The position numbers and the translations under genes are program-made. A DNA stretch of 64,000 nt, taken from Kocuria marina. GTDB taxonomy: Bacteria > Actinomycetota > Actinomycetes > Actinomycetales > Micrococcaceae. Under the pieces are notes generated by a model. The model saw only the letters and a program-made list of their open reading frames with translations. It had not been told where the DNA came from and did no database searches. Location of the stretch: positions 1-64,000 of the forward strand of contig NZ_JROM01000007.1 in the NCBI RefSeq assembly GCF_000786655.1, written 5' to 3'. This document shows positions 9,438-18,900 of the stretch, piece by piece (the first letter of the stretch is position 1; every line of letters begins with the position of its first letter).

Positions 9438-10517
9438 CTACGCGGCGGGCACCGACACCGTGGACACCGGCAGGCCGGGATCGGCGGTGAACGAGATCCC
9501 GGTGGGCTGACGGCCCTGCGCCACCAGCCGGGAGCCCAGGGCCGCGACCATCGCGCCATTGTCCGTGCACAGGGACAGCGGGGGGATCACCACGGGAATC
9601 CCGTGCTCACCGCACCGCGCGGTCACGACCTCCCGCAACCGGGAATTGGCGGCCACTCCCCCGCCCATGAGCAGCGTGGTGATCCCGTGTTCGGTGCACG
9701 CCAGCACGGTCTTGCGCGCGATCACGTCCACGACCGACTCCTGGAAGCTTGCGGCCACGTCCGCCACGGGGACGGGTTGATCGGCGGCGTCGAACGCCTC
9801 GACCACGCGGGCCACGGCCGTCTTCAAGCCGGAGAAGGACATGTCGTAACGGTGCGGGCCGGGGTTCTCGGCCGACCCCATGTACTTGCCCGCCGTCAGC
9901 CCCCGGGGGAACGCGAAAGCCGTCGGGTCGCCGTCCTTCGCGGCCTTGTCGATCGCCGGTCCACCGGGGTAGGAGAGTCCGAGCAGGCGGGCGACCTTGT
10001 CGTAGGCCTCGCCGGCGGCGTCGTCGATCGTGGCGCCCAGTAGCCGCACGTCGCTCGTGATGTCGGGGACGGCCAGGATCTCGGTGTGGCCCCCGGAGAC
10101 GAGCAGCGCGCCCAGGCCGTCGGGCAGCTCACCGCGGTCGTCGAGCAGACCCACCCCCACGTGGGCCACGAGGTGGTTGATCGCGTACAGGGGTTTGCCC
10201 GTGGCCACCGCGAGTGCCTTGGCCGCCGCGACCCCTACCATGAGCGCCCCGGCGAGCCCGGGCCCGGAGGTCACGGCGATCGCGTCGAGCTGGTCCAGGG
10301 TCACACCGGCGTCGTGGAGCGCAGCCCGCACCGCGGGGACGAACGCCTCGAGGTGCGCGCGCGAGGCGATCTCGGGGATCACCCCGCCGAAGCGCACGTG
10401 TTCGGCCATGGACGAGGACACCGTGTTGGTGAGCAGCTCGGTGCCCCGCACGATCCCGATACCCGTCTCGTCGCACGAGGACTCGATGCCCATGACGAGC
10501 GGTTCAGCGGTGTTCAT
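9438..10517 (-). CDS. tsaD: tRNA N6-threonylcarbamoyladenosine transferase TsaD
   Basis: Catalytic subunit that moves the threonylcarbamoyl group onto A37 of ANN-reading tRNAs, together with TsaB and TsaE. In 359 residues it shows the N-terminal [15 protein letters not shown] phosphate loop, the metal-binding His pair in A-I-N-H-L-V-A-H (about 106-113) and the P-S-T-like C-terminal metal site region with [10 protein letters not shown] chose the ATG at 10517 because M-N-T-A-E-P leads straight into the fold; it overlaps the end of rimI by 14 bases. Last gene of the alr-tsaE, tsaB, rimI, tsaD cluster. Confidence 0.96.
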   Translation of the reverse strand: MNTAEPLVMGIESSCDETGIGIVRGTELLTNTVSSSMAEHVRFGGVIPEIASRAHLEAFVPAVRAALHDAGVTLDQLDAIAVTSGPGLAGALMVGVAAAKALAVATGKPLYAINHLVAHVGVGLLDDRGELPDGLGALLVSGGHTEILAVPDITSDVRLLGATIDDAAGEAYDKVARLLGLSYPGGPAIDKAAKDGDPTAFAFPRGLTAGKYMGSAENPGPHRYDMSFSGLKTAVARVVEAFDAADQPVPVADVAASFQESVVDVIARKTVLACTEHGITTLLMGGGVAANSRLREVVTARCGEHGIPVVIPPLSLCTDNGAMVAALGSRLVAQGRQPTGISFTADPGLPVSTVSVPAA

Positions 10518-11064
10518 GAATGGTCCTTCCGTCCGCACTGCGGGTGGGCTCCTTCGCGGGGGCCAGTTCGCAGCGCATGATCAGTGCGTCGTGGCCGGGC
10601 CCGTAGTAGTGCGCCCGGGTGTGGATGTGGTGGTAGCCGAAGCGGCGGTACAGCTCTTGCGCGCGCGGATTGTCCGCGCGCACCTCGAGCATCATCTCGG
10701 TGGCGTCGCTGCGGATCGCGGCCTCGTGCAGCACGCGCAGCAGGGCACTGCCCAGGCCCTTGCCCTCGTGGTCCTTCGCGACCGCGATGGTCTGCACGTC
10801 CGCGACCGGCGGGATGCTCATCATCCCCGCGTAGCCCACGATCTCCCGGTCCCGGGTGAGCACCCAGTACTGCCGTGTGGGGTGGGTCAGTTCCTCGTGG
10901 AACATGTGCCGGGGCCAGGCGTCCTCGGGGAACAGGACGGTCTCCAGCGCGTACACGTCCTCGAGGTCCCCGGGTTGCATGGGGCGCAGCGCGTAGCCCG
11001 CCGGTAACGACGACGCCGCTCCCACCGCAGCCGCGTGCCCTCCCGTCATGGGGTGGCCCGTCAT
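10504..11064 (-). CDS. rimI: Ribosomal-protein-alanine N-acetyltransferase RimI-like (GNAT)
   Basis: GNAT-fold acetyltransferase of 186 residues. The acetyl-CoA loop is [11 protein letters not shown] (motif A, Q/RxxGxG/A type) followed by L-E-V-R-A-D-N and the A-x-x-L-Y-x-x-x-G-F motif B, as in RimI, which acetylates the N-terminus of S18 in E. coli. The ATG at 11064 overlaps the tsaB stop as ATGA; a second in-frame ATG lies five codons downstream. In actinobacteria this gene sits between tsaB and tsaD and may act on other targets. Confidence 0.93.
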   Translation of the reverse strand: MTGHPMTGGHAAAVGAASSLPAGYALRPMQPGDLEDVYALETVLFPEDAWPRHMFHEELTHPTRQYWVLTRDREIVGYAGMMSIPPVADVQTIAVAKDHEGKGLGSALLRVLHEAAIRSDATEMMLEVRADNPRAQELYRRFGYHHIHTRAHYYGPGHDALIMRCELAPAKEPTRSADGRTIHEHR

Positions 11065-11747
11065 CGGGTGGCTCGCTTGGGGGATGCGGGCACCTTGGCG
11101 TCGGAATCGCGCAGGTACAGGGGGGACGTATCGGTGCTCAGTTCCTGACCGCGGCTCGTGATCGCCCACGCCGCCCGGGCGAGATCCGCGGCGGAGGGGT
11201 GCAGGTCCGAGAATCCCGGGACCGCGTGCGACAACCGATCGGGGTAGAGCCCCGCACCGGAGCCGTAGCACGGCAGCGCGGGAACGTCCTCCGGGGGGCC
11301 AACCCGGGGATCGCCCAGCGGGGTGATCACGGGTCCGAGCTCGTCCTCGTGCACCCGGTAGTCGCGGCGGTAGAGCTCCTTGCGGCGCGCATCGGTGACC
11401 ACCACGAACTCCGCATGACCCGCGGCGAGCGCCTCCGGGGCCACGTGGAACGCCGCCGCGTCCAGGGAACACACCCCATGGACAGGCAAGGCCCATGCAA
11501 AGCCCAAAGTGCGACCGGTCACAAGTCCCGCGCGCAGACCCGTGAACGGTCCGGGACCGGTGCCCACGAGAACGGCGTCCAGGTCGGTGCCGGTGAGGCC
11601 CGCCTCCGCCATGAGGTCGTGCACGGCGGGAGCCAGGGCCTCGGCGTGGGATCGGGTGTCGACGGTGTCGAACCTGCTCAAGACCTCACCGTCCCGGGAC
11701 AGTGCCACGGACGCGATCGACGAGGAATCCAGACTCAGCACAAGCAC
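11061..11747 (-). CDS. tsaB: t6A biosynthesis protein TsaB
   Basis: Inactive ASKHA partner of TsaD (228 residues) needed to form the TsaBDE complex. L-S-L-D-S-S-S at the N-terminus and G-T-G-P-G-P-F-T-G-L-R (about 62-72) are the family signatures. Starts with GTG at 11747, only six bases after a TAGACT hexamer and with no Shine-Dalgarno sequence, so it may be translated from a leaderless message as well as from read-through of alr-tsaE. Overlaps rimI by four bases. Confidence 0.94.
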   Translation of the reverse strand: MLVLSLDSSSIASVALSRDGEVLSRFDTVDTRSHAEALAPAVHDLMAEAGLTGTDLDAVLVGTGPGPFTGLRAGLVTGRTLGFAWALPVHGVCSLDAAAFHVAPEALAAGHAEFVVVTDARRKELYRRDYRVHEDELGPVITPLGDPRVGPPEDVPALPCYGSGAGLYPDRLSHAVPGFSDLHPSAADLARAAWAITSRGQELSTDTSPLYLRDSDAKVPASPKRATR

Positions 11748-11753
11748 CCGAAC

Positions 11754-11759
11754 AGTCTA
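11754..11759 (-). promoter_or_regulatory. Candidate -10 box for a leaderless tsaB transcript
   Basis: TAGACT on the minus strand lies six bases before the GTG start of tsaB, the distance expected when transcription starts at the start codon. The 107 bases between the alr-tsaE stop and tsaB would be long for a coupled operon gene, which supports an internal promoter. No convincing -35 box was seen. Confidence 0.4.
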
Positions 11760-11854
11760 AGCCCGGCCCCGCAACCGCTCCGGGCCCCGGCGACCGCCCG
11801 CCGCCATCACTCCGGGCTCCGGCCGCCCCCCCGCCCCGGCACTGCGTGGCGAGG

Positions 11855-13792
11855 TCACAACTGGAGGGGGTCCGCCCAACGGGGTCCGTAGCCGCGCACG
11901 ATCACCGCGCGCGGTTCATCGCTGAGTTGCTCCGCGGATTTCCACTCGTCGTTGAGGGCGCGGATCACGTCCGCCGCGGAGGGGGAATCGCCCTCCCCGT
12001 CGGAACCTGATCCGCCGGAGAGCACCGCCCCACTGAGATCCGCGGGGTCCTCACCGTCCGTGGTTCCCACGGTGGACTCCGCACCCGTCGCGTCCGACAC
12101 CGGATCCGTCGAGCCGGGCCCGTCCTGCGTACCCCGCGCCCGGACGATGTCGATCACCAACCGGGAATCGCTGAGGTGTTCCACCTTGCCGGTCCCCCAC
12201 TCCACGACGGTCACGCACGTGTCCACGGTGTCCTCGAGGTCGATGTCGTCCACGTCCGCCGCGGAGTCCAAGCGATAGGCGTCCACGTGCACGAGATCGG
12301 GTCCGCCCGGGTGGGGCCCGTCCGGATCGTTGGGGTGCACGCGGCTCAACACGAACGTGGGGGAAATGATCCCGTCGCGCACGCCGAGGCCCCGGCCGAG
12401 CCCCTGGGTGAACGTGGTCTTCCCGGCGCCGAGGTCACCGTTGAGCATGACCAGGTCCCCGGCCCGCAGGTGCTCTGCCACTCGCTCGGCGAGCACCCGG
12501 GTGTCATGAGCGGTGTCGGGATGCCGGGTCAGGGTCCAGACGGCACCGTCCGCCGCGCTCCCGGCCGTTCCGGCGCCGTCGGCATCGGGAGCGTTCACGT
12601 ACTCCCGGGGCACGCGCGGCGAGATCCGGGTGACAATCTCGTAGTTGATCGTTCCCGCGGCGTCGGCCCAGCGCGTGACGGACGGGTCCTCCCCCGCCCC
12701 GAACAACACGGCCTTGTCCCCCACGCGCACGGCCGGTTCCGCCCCGGACGAGTCCACTCCGGACGACGAGGCCGCCGGCTCCCCGTCCAGCGACAGGTCC
12801 ACGACGCACTGGTCCATCGCGATCCGCCCCACCACGGGGTAGACGCGGTCCCCGATGCGCACGGGGGCGCCGGTGGCCACGCGGGGAACGCCGTCGGCGT
12901 AGCCCAGCGGGATCAATGCGAGGTGCGTGGGCCCGGCGGTGCGGTACGCGAAGCCGTACGAGACCCCGTGGCCCGCGGGAACGGCTTTGACGTTGGCCAC
13001 ACGCGTCCGCAGGGTCATGGCCGGGCGCAGGCCGAAGTCCTCGGGGGTGCGATCCGCGAACGGGCTCAGCCCGTACAGGCCCAGCCCCACCCGCACGGCG
13101 TCACGGAGCACGAGATCGGGGTCCGCCATGTCCTGTGCCCCGAGCAGTCCGGGGGTGTTGGCCGCGTGGATCAGGGTGGGCTCGAGGCCCGCGTCGCGCG
13201 CGATCCGCACCGCATCGCTGAGGGCGTGCAGTTGCGCGACGGTCTCGGCCTCGCGCTGTGGTTCGTCCGCGACGGCGAGGTGCGTGAAGATCCCCTCCAC
13301 CCTCAGCAGACCGGCGTTCTGAGCGACCACCACGCGCTCGACGAATCCGGGCCACTCCTCCACCGTGGCGCCGTTGCGGCCGAGCCCGGAATCGATTTTC
13401 AGGTGCACCGTGGCCGGGGTGCCCGTGGCGCGGGCGGCGGTCAGAACGGCGTCGAGCTCCCACCCGTTGAGGCCCAGGCGGATGTCACGTCGCAGCGCCT
13501 GTTCGAAGTCCGTGGCAGGGGTGTGCAGCCACGCGAGCACGGGGGCGGTGGTGCCCGCGTCACGCAGGGTCACCGCCTCGGACGCGTGCGCCGTGCCGAG
13601 CATGTGCGCCCCGGCGGCGAGCGCCGCGCGCGCCACCGGAACCGCCCCGTGGCCGTACGCGTCCGCCTTGACCACCGCGATCAGCCTGCGCCCCCGGGCG
13701 AGTTCCGCGAGGCGCCGCACGTTGTGCTGCACGGCGGAGAGATCCACCACCGCGCTGCGTTCGCTGGGTTGCCGGGGCTGTCGGGACGTCAT
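11855..13792 (-). CDS. alr-tsaE: Fused alanine racemase and TsaE ATPase
   Basis: One 645-residue chain with two enzymes. Residues 12-400 are alanine racemase, which makes D-Ala for peptidoglycan: PLP lysine K42 in V-V-K-A-D-A-Y-G-H-G, catalytic Tyr279 in G-V-S-Y-G-F. Residues 417-640 are TsaE, the ATPase of t6A synthesis, with Walker A G-D-L-G-A-G-K-T-T (452-460). A Gly/Ala/Asp linker (402-416) joins them, and an acidic low-complexity insert (556-605) interrupts the TsaE end. In most actinobacteria these are neighbouring separate genes. ATG at 13792 is chosen; GTG at 13801 (three codons earlier, six bases after CACAAT) is an alternative leaderless start. Confidence 0.93.
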   Translation of the reverse strand: MTSRQPRQPSERSAVVDLSAVQHNVRRLAELARGRRLIAVVKADAYGHGAVPVARAALAAGAHMLGTAHASEAVTLRDAGTTAPVLAWLHTPATDFEQALRRDIRLGLNGWELDAVLTAARATGTPATVHLKIDSGLGRNGATVEEWPGFVERVVVAQNAGLLRVEGIFTHLAVADEPQREAETVAQLHALSDAVRIARDAGLEPTLIHAANTPGLLGAQDMADPDLVLRDAVRVGLGLYGLSPFADRTPEDFGLRPAMTLRTRVANVKAVPAGHGVSYGFAYRTAGPTHLALIPLGYADGVPRVATGAPVRIGDRVYPVVGRIAMDQCVVDLSLDGEPAASSSGVDSSGAEPAVRVGDKAVLFGAGEDPSVTRWADAAGTINYEIVTRISPRVPREYVNAPDADGAGTAGSAADGAVWTLTRHPDTAHDTRVLAERVAEHLRAGDLVMLNGDLGAGKTTFTQGLGRGLGVRDGIISPTFVLSRVHPNDPDGPHPGGPDLVHVDAYRLDSAADVDDIDLEDTVDTCVTVVEWGTGKVEHLSDSRLVIDIVRARGTQDGPGSTDPVSDATGAESTVGTTDGEDPADLSGAVLSGGSGSDGEGDSPSAADVIRALNDEWKSAEQLSDEPRAVIVRGYGPRWADPLQL

Positions 13793-13882
13793 CGCACTCA
13801 CCGTTCCATTGTGCCCTGCACCGCCGGCACGCCCGGCCCCGCTCGACTCCCCTGGCCCGGCACGCGGTGCACCCCGCCCCAG

Positions 13883-13888
13883 TAGGCT
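13883..13888 (+). promoter_or_regulatory. Candidate -10 box for leaderless mshA
   Basis: TAGGCT ends six bases before the GTG start of mshA and there is no ribosome-binding site, the pattern of a leaderless transcript. No clear -35 box. Confidence 0.45.
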
Positions 13889-13894
13889 GGTCGC

Positions 13895-15130
13895 GTGTCC
13901 CTTCCCGATCGGCCCCACGTCCTGCTGCTGAGCATGCACACGTCCCCCGTGGACCAGCCCGGGACCGGGGACGCCGGCGGCATGAACGTGTACGTGTGGC
14001 ACCTGGCCCACGCGCTCGCCCACGCGGGGTGGGCCGTGGACATGGCGACCCTCGATCGCGATCCGTCCCACTCCCCCGGCATTCGCACGACGGACCTCGC
14101 CCCGGGGGTACGGCTTCTCGCCGTGGCGCTCGCGGGCGCCGCAGAGGTCCCCAAGGAGAGACTTCCCGGCTTCGCGCGTGCCTTCGGCGAGGCCCTCGCG
14201 CAGCACTACGCCGACGACGCCGCGCCCGTCCTACACGCCCACTACTGGCTCTCCGGCGTGGCCGGGCTGCACATGGCGCATGTCCTCGGGGCTCCCCTCG
14301 TCCTGACCCTGCACACCTCCGCCGCCGCCAAGAACCTGCGCGCCGGATCGGACGAGTCCCCCGAACCACCCGAGCGCGAGGCCGCCGAGCGAGAACTGAT
14401 CGCCCACGCGTGCCGCACCGTGGTGAACACCCCCGCGGAACAGCGGCAGGTCGTGGAGCTGTACGGCGCGGATCCGGCGCGCGTGGTCGTGATCCCTCCC
14501 GGGGTGGACCCCGAGGTCTTCCACCCGCCGATCCCGGACGAACGCGACGAGCCCCGGGACGAACCCTTCACCGTCCTGTCCGCCGGGCGCATGCAGCCCC
14601 TCAAGGGTCAGCAGATCCTGATCCGCGCGCTCGGTGCGCTGCGCCGCAGTCACCCCGACATTCCCGTTCGCTTGCTCCTGGCCGGCGTGGGCTCCCCCGA
14701 TTTCCTGGCCCACCTGCGCGGGCTGGCAGACGCGGAGGGCGTGGCGAGCGCCGTCGACTTCCGCGGCTCCCTGCCCCGCGAGGACCTCGCGCGACTCACG
14801 GGCCGGGTGGACGCGGTGGCCGTGGCGTCGTCGTCGGAGACGTTCGGGCTCGTGGCGGTCGAGGCCCAGGCGTGCGGGACGCCCGTCCTGGCCACGGACG
14901 TGGACGGGCTGCGCTACGCCGTGCGCGACGGTGAGACCGGCCGGCTCGTCCCGGACCGCGAGCCCGCGAGCTGGGCGGACGCGCTGTACCGCGCGGCCCG
15001 GGACCCGGGCGCGTGGCGAGCAATGTCACACGCCGCTCGGCTGCGAGCGCGCGAGCTGACGTGGGACGACGTCGCCGCGCAGCACGCTGCGGCCTACCTC
15101 GCCTGTGCGGCGCGCGAGCACGACGCCTAA
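13895..15130 (+). CDS. mshA: D-inositol-3-phosphate glycosyltransferase MshA-like (mycothiol synthesis)
   Basis: GT4-family retaining glycosyltransferase of 411 residues. MshA joins GlcNAc from UDP-GlcNAc to 1L-myo-inositol-1-phosphate, the first step of mycothiol. The N-terminal motif S-M-H-T-S-P then Q-P-G-T-G-D-A-G-G-M-N-V-Y-V (13-34) is the MshA hallmark; the nucleotide-sugar motif S-S-S-E-T-F-G-L-V-A-V-E-A near 310 is the E-x7-E site. ino1 at 20.3-21.4 kb would supply the acceptor. Slightly shorter than mycobacterial MshA. GTG start; probably leaderless. Confidence 0.9.
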   Translation: MSLPDRPHVLLLSMHTSPVDQPGTGDAGGMNVYVWHLAHALAHAGWAVDMATLDRDPSHSPGIRTTDLAPGVRLLAVALAGAAEVPKERLPGFARAFGEALAQHYADDAAPVLHAHYWLSGVAGLHMAHVLGAPLVLTLHTSAAAKNLRAGSDESPEPPEREAAERELIAHACRTVVNTPAEQRQVVELYGADPARVVVIPPGVDPEVFHPPIPDERDEPRDEPFTVLSAGRMQPLKGQQILIRALGALRRSHPDIPVRLLLAGVGSPDFLAHLRGLADAEGVASAVDFRGSLPREDLARLTGRVDAVAVASSSETFGLVAVEAQACGTPVLATDVDGLRYAVRDGETGRLVPDREPASWADALYRAARDPGAWRAMSHAARLRARELTWDDVAAQHAAAYLACAAREHDA

Positions 15131-15133
15131 ACT
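15128..15133 (+). promoter_or_regulatory. Candidate -10 box for the leaderless phosphatase gene
   Basis: TAAACT lies seven bases before the GTG start at 15141 and includes the TAA stop codon of mshA (15128-15130). No Shine-Dalgarno sequence is present. Confidence 0.45.
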
Positions 15134-15140
15134 TTCCCGT

Positions 15141-15938
15141 GTGACCACCGCGTACCTGAGCCGTGATTCCCTTGCCCGTTACCTGGACCGCTCCCGGATC
15201 ACCGGGGCCGTCGCGACCCCCCGTGAAGCCAACCTCCGCAACATCCGCGGTTTCCTGGACGGGGACCAGCACCAGCACATGGGGGTCGAGCGCACCAGGG
15301 ACTGGGATTTCGACTCCGTCTTCGAGCTCATGCGCGACCGCGTGGGGATCAACGACGACCCCGAGTACACCGAGGGCCAGGACTCCATTTCCGCGCAGCT
15401 GTGCGTGGCCGGACTGGACCGCTACGCCGAGCTGTTCAGCCGCGCGGTGCAGGGCCGCAAGCGGTTGTTGTTCGCGACCGGTCATCCCTCGGGCCTCGCG
15501 CCCGTGTACGCCCGGCTCGCGCGGGTGGCCCGCAAGTCCGGGGCGCGCGTGCTGCGCTTCGACGAGGCCCTGCCGTTCGAGGACGGGGACGTGCGCCAGA
15601 TCGAGGACGTCGTGATGGTCGAGCAGTACGGCGGTCTGCGCCACACCCACTTCCCCGAGCCCATGCAGCTGGTTCTCGATCACCTGCGGGACCAGGGCCG
15701 CGAGGCCCCGGACCTCGTGATCGCCGATCACGGGATGGCCGGGTACGCGGGCTCCCGGGCGGGACTTCCCACCATTGCGATGGGCGACTGCAACGACCCC
15801 GGGATCTTCGTCGCGGAGGCCCAGGGGCAGGTGGAGGTCGTGGTCCCGCTGGACGACAACGTCCCCCCGCACCTCTACGACCCCGTGGTGGACTACATCA
15901 TTTCCCGCGCGGGGCTCGCGGGGCAGGAACGCGGCTGA
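15141..15938 (+). CDS. Actinobacterial phosphatase-family protein
   Basis: A 265-residue protein of the family named only 'phosphatase' in actinobacteria (from memory); the substrate is unknown. Visible blocks are V-A-T-P-R-E-A-N-L-R-N near the N-terminus, G-Q-D-S-I-S, L-L-F-A-T-G-H-P-S-G-L and D-L-V-I-A-D-H-G-M-A-G-Y-A, with a conserved pattern of Asp, His and Gly that suits metal or phosphate binding. GTG at 15141 is chosen because a -10-like TAAACT is seven bases upstream and the frame extended to 15105 would lie inside mshA. The 3' end overlaps the convergent P450-fusion gene by 41 bases. Confidence 0.72.
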   Translation: MTTAYLSRDSLARYLDRSRITGAVATPREANLRNIRGFLDGDQHQHMGVERTRDWDFDSVFELMRDRVGINDDPEYTEGQDSISAQLCVAGLDRYAELFSRAVQGRKRLLFATGHPSGLAPVYARLARVARKSGARVLRFDEALPFEDGDVRQIEDVVMVEQYGGLRHTHFPEPMQLVLDHLRDQGREAPDLVIADHGMAGYAGSRAGLPTIAMGDCNDPGIFVAEAQGQVEVVVPLDDNVPPHLYDPVVDYIISRAGLAGQERG

Positions 15939-18900
15939 GTTCCGCGATCCCGTCCAGCCACTCGCACGCCTGCCGCGCGGGCGGTCGGCCCCCGGCGGCG
16001 TCGTGCCGGCCCACGTCCCCGAACCGGGACGCGTCCGCTGCCGCGAGGGTCTCATCCAGCACGACGACGCCGCGCGCGAACGTCTCCCCGTACGTGCGGT
16101 CCCCGAGGCCGAACGCCGCGTAGCGCACACCACTCAGGTCCGCGGAGCCCTCGGTCACCGCTTCCGCGAAGGCCCGCGCGGACGTGGGCAGCTCGCCGTC
16201 CCCGTAGGTGGAACACACCACGACGTACGGGTGGGAGGTGTCCAGCGCGGCGGGATCCGTGTCCGCGAGGTCCTGGACCGTGACCGCGAACCGGTCCCGC
16301 ACGTGAGCGGCGAGTGACTGCGCCACGAGTTCCGCGTTCCCGGATTCCGTGCCGAAGAGGATCGTGAGGGGAGCCGTCCCCGCACCGTCGGAACCGTCAC
16401 CGGAACCGCCGGAGTCCTGTGCGCCGTCCCCGCATCCCCGCGGGACGCCCAGGGCGGCAGCGGCGAGCAAGCGCGATTCCCGGGGGTCGGTGAGCTTGAG
16501 CCGGGGGCGCCCCTCGGCGGCACGCTCGCGTTCGGCGGCGTCGATGCGCAACCAGCCGTCGAAGTCCGTGGCGCGACCCAGGTAGGGGCGCACCGCGGCC
16601 ATGCCGGGGCGAGGTGGGGTCCCGCCCTCGTTCGCCGAGCCGGAGCCCGCCTCGCCTGGGACCGTCGAGCCCGTCAGGTCCGCGGCGATCAGCTGCGCGA
16701 GCTCACGGGCGTCCGTGCGCTGGGACGCGATCGTGCCGCGCGGTCCCCTGCGCAGCCATCCCGCCGCGTACAGCCCGTCCCCCACGCATCCGGTGTCCCG
16801 GCATTCGGCGTCGAGTGCGCTCTGCGGGAGCAGGGCGTCGGGGCCCTCCGTGAATCCCACGGCCGTGATGACCGAGTCCGTGGCGATGCGCGTGGATTCC
16901 CCGTCGGAAGCCCCGGTGGAAGCTCCGCCGGAAGCCCCACGGATCTGAACCCCGCTCACGTGATCGGGACCGACGACATGCTCGGGGGTGTGCCCGAACC
17001 ACCACTCGATCCGCAACCGCGCATCCTCGGGTGCCGGGTACCGCAGCAGCTCCGCGACCAGTTCGCACCGGGTGTCCCCCGCGCGGGCCGCCGCGAGCAG
17101 CTCTTCTTCCGCGACGCCGTGCACCACGTGGTGGATCCCGTCCAAGGCTACGATCTCCCGCAGCATCACGGGGTCGAACGCGGCCCGCTGCGGCGCGGAA
17201 CGGCCCAGCACGTGGATGGTCTGCAGCCCCGTGCTCAGGGCGCGGTGGGCGTCGTCGTGCACATCCGATCCCGCGAGATCGGTGGCGCGCTTGGCGAGCA
17301 AGCGGATCACGTCCATGGCCACGTTGCCCATCCCGATCACGGTGGTGCTGCCACCGAGCAGGGTGCCGGAATCGGTGCGGCCCGCACACTCCCCGGGGTC
17401 GCCGTTGAGCCACCGGGTCACCCCGCCCGCGCCGTGCACACCGGGCAGGTCCCCGCCCGGCACGCCCGGATCCGCGTCCGTGTGCAGCCCGGTCGCGAGC
17501 ACCACGGCGTCGAAGGCCTCGCGCAGCTGGTCCAGAGTGAGCTCCGCGCCGTCCGCGTCCTGCGAGCGGGACGCCGGGCCCATGACACCGGGGCGGCCCG
17601 AGAGCACGACGTCGTACTCGGGCTCACCGCCGTGCACGCGCGTGCAGCCCACGAACTCCACGTCGCGGGAGGCGAACATGCCCGTGAACTGTTCCGCGAT
17701 CGCCTTGGTCCCCTGGTGGTCACCGGCCACGCCGCTGCGCACGAGTCCGAACGGCGCGGGCCGCGAGTCCAGCACCGTGATCCGGGCGCCCGGCAGGGTG
17801 CGCAGCAGCGCCTGCGCGCTGTAGCAGCCCGCGGGCCCCGCCCCGACGACGGCGATGTGCCGCCCCGTGCCCACCGCGCTCGACGGCGCGGGCGGGTCCC
17901 ACACCACGGGGAGCTTGTCCATGCCCCGGAACACCCATCCGCCGGCCACGGCCGGGTTCCCGGGATCCAGGCGAAGACCCGGCAGCCGCGAGAAGAGCAG
18001 CGGGAGGGCGACGTCGGCGACCTCCGCCCGCGCGACCCACGCGCCGGCGCAGACGTGCACGCCCTTGCCGAACGCGAGGTGTGCGCCCTGGTCGCGGCGC
18101 GTGAGGTCGAAGCGTTCGGGGTGCGGCCACTCGTTCTCGTCCCGGTTGGCCGAGAGCAAGCACACCCCGAGCCTGGAACCCGCGGGCAGGTGCACGCTCT
18201 GGAGGACGGTGTCCCGCGTGGTCTGGCGCGGGTACATGCCGATGGGTGCGACCCACCGGATGCTCTCGTCGAACACCGCGTTCCACAGGGAGGGATCATT
18301 GCTCACGAGCTCGCGCTGCTCCGGGTGGCTGAGCAGCGCCCACGAGGCCACGCCCAGGGCGTCACGGGGTTCGTTGAGGCCACCGCCGATCGTCATCTTG
18401 ATGTTGGCGCGGATCGAGTGCAGCGGCATCCGGTCCCCCGGCATGGACAGCAGCCCCGAAATCAAGGAATCGTCCGGGTGCGTGAGGTGCCACGCGAGCA
18501 TCTCGTCGATGGCGTCGTCGACCTCCGCGAACGCCTTCTCACCGCGGGCCCACACGTCCGGATCATTCGCGTAGTTGCCGGTCGCGTCGATCAGGCACTG
18601 GGACCAGCGCTGCATGTCCTGCTCGGTCACGTTGTGCAGACCCGTGACCGCGCGCAGGGATTCCGCGGCGAACGGGGCAGCGAAGTCCCACACCAGATCC
18701 GTGCCCGGGCCGATCTCCTGCAACCGGGCCAGGTAGCGCTCGGCGGTCGCGCGGAAGATCCCCATCCAGGACTTCTGCACCGCCGCGGGACGCAACGGCG
18801 GCATGAACGCGCGCCGCTCGGGGTGGTGTTCGGGGTTGTCCTTGCGCAGCATGGAGTGGCCCATGGCGCGCTTCATGAGCGAGCCCTCCTCGTTCGCGGA

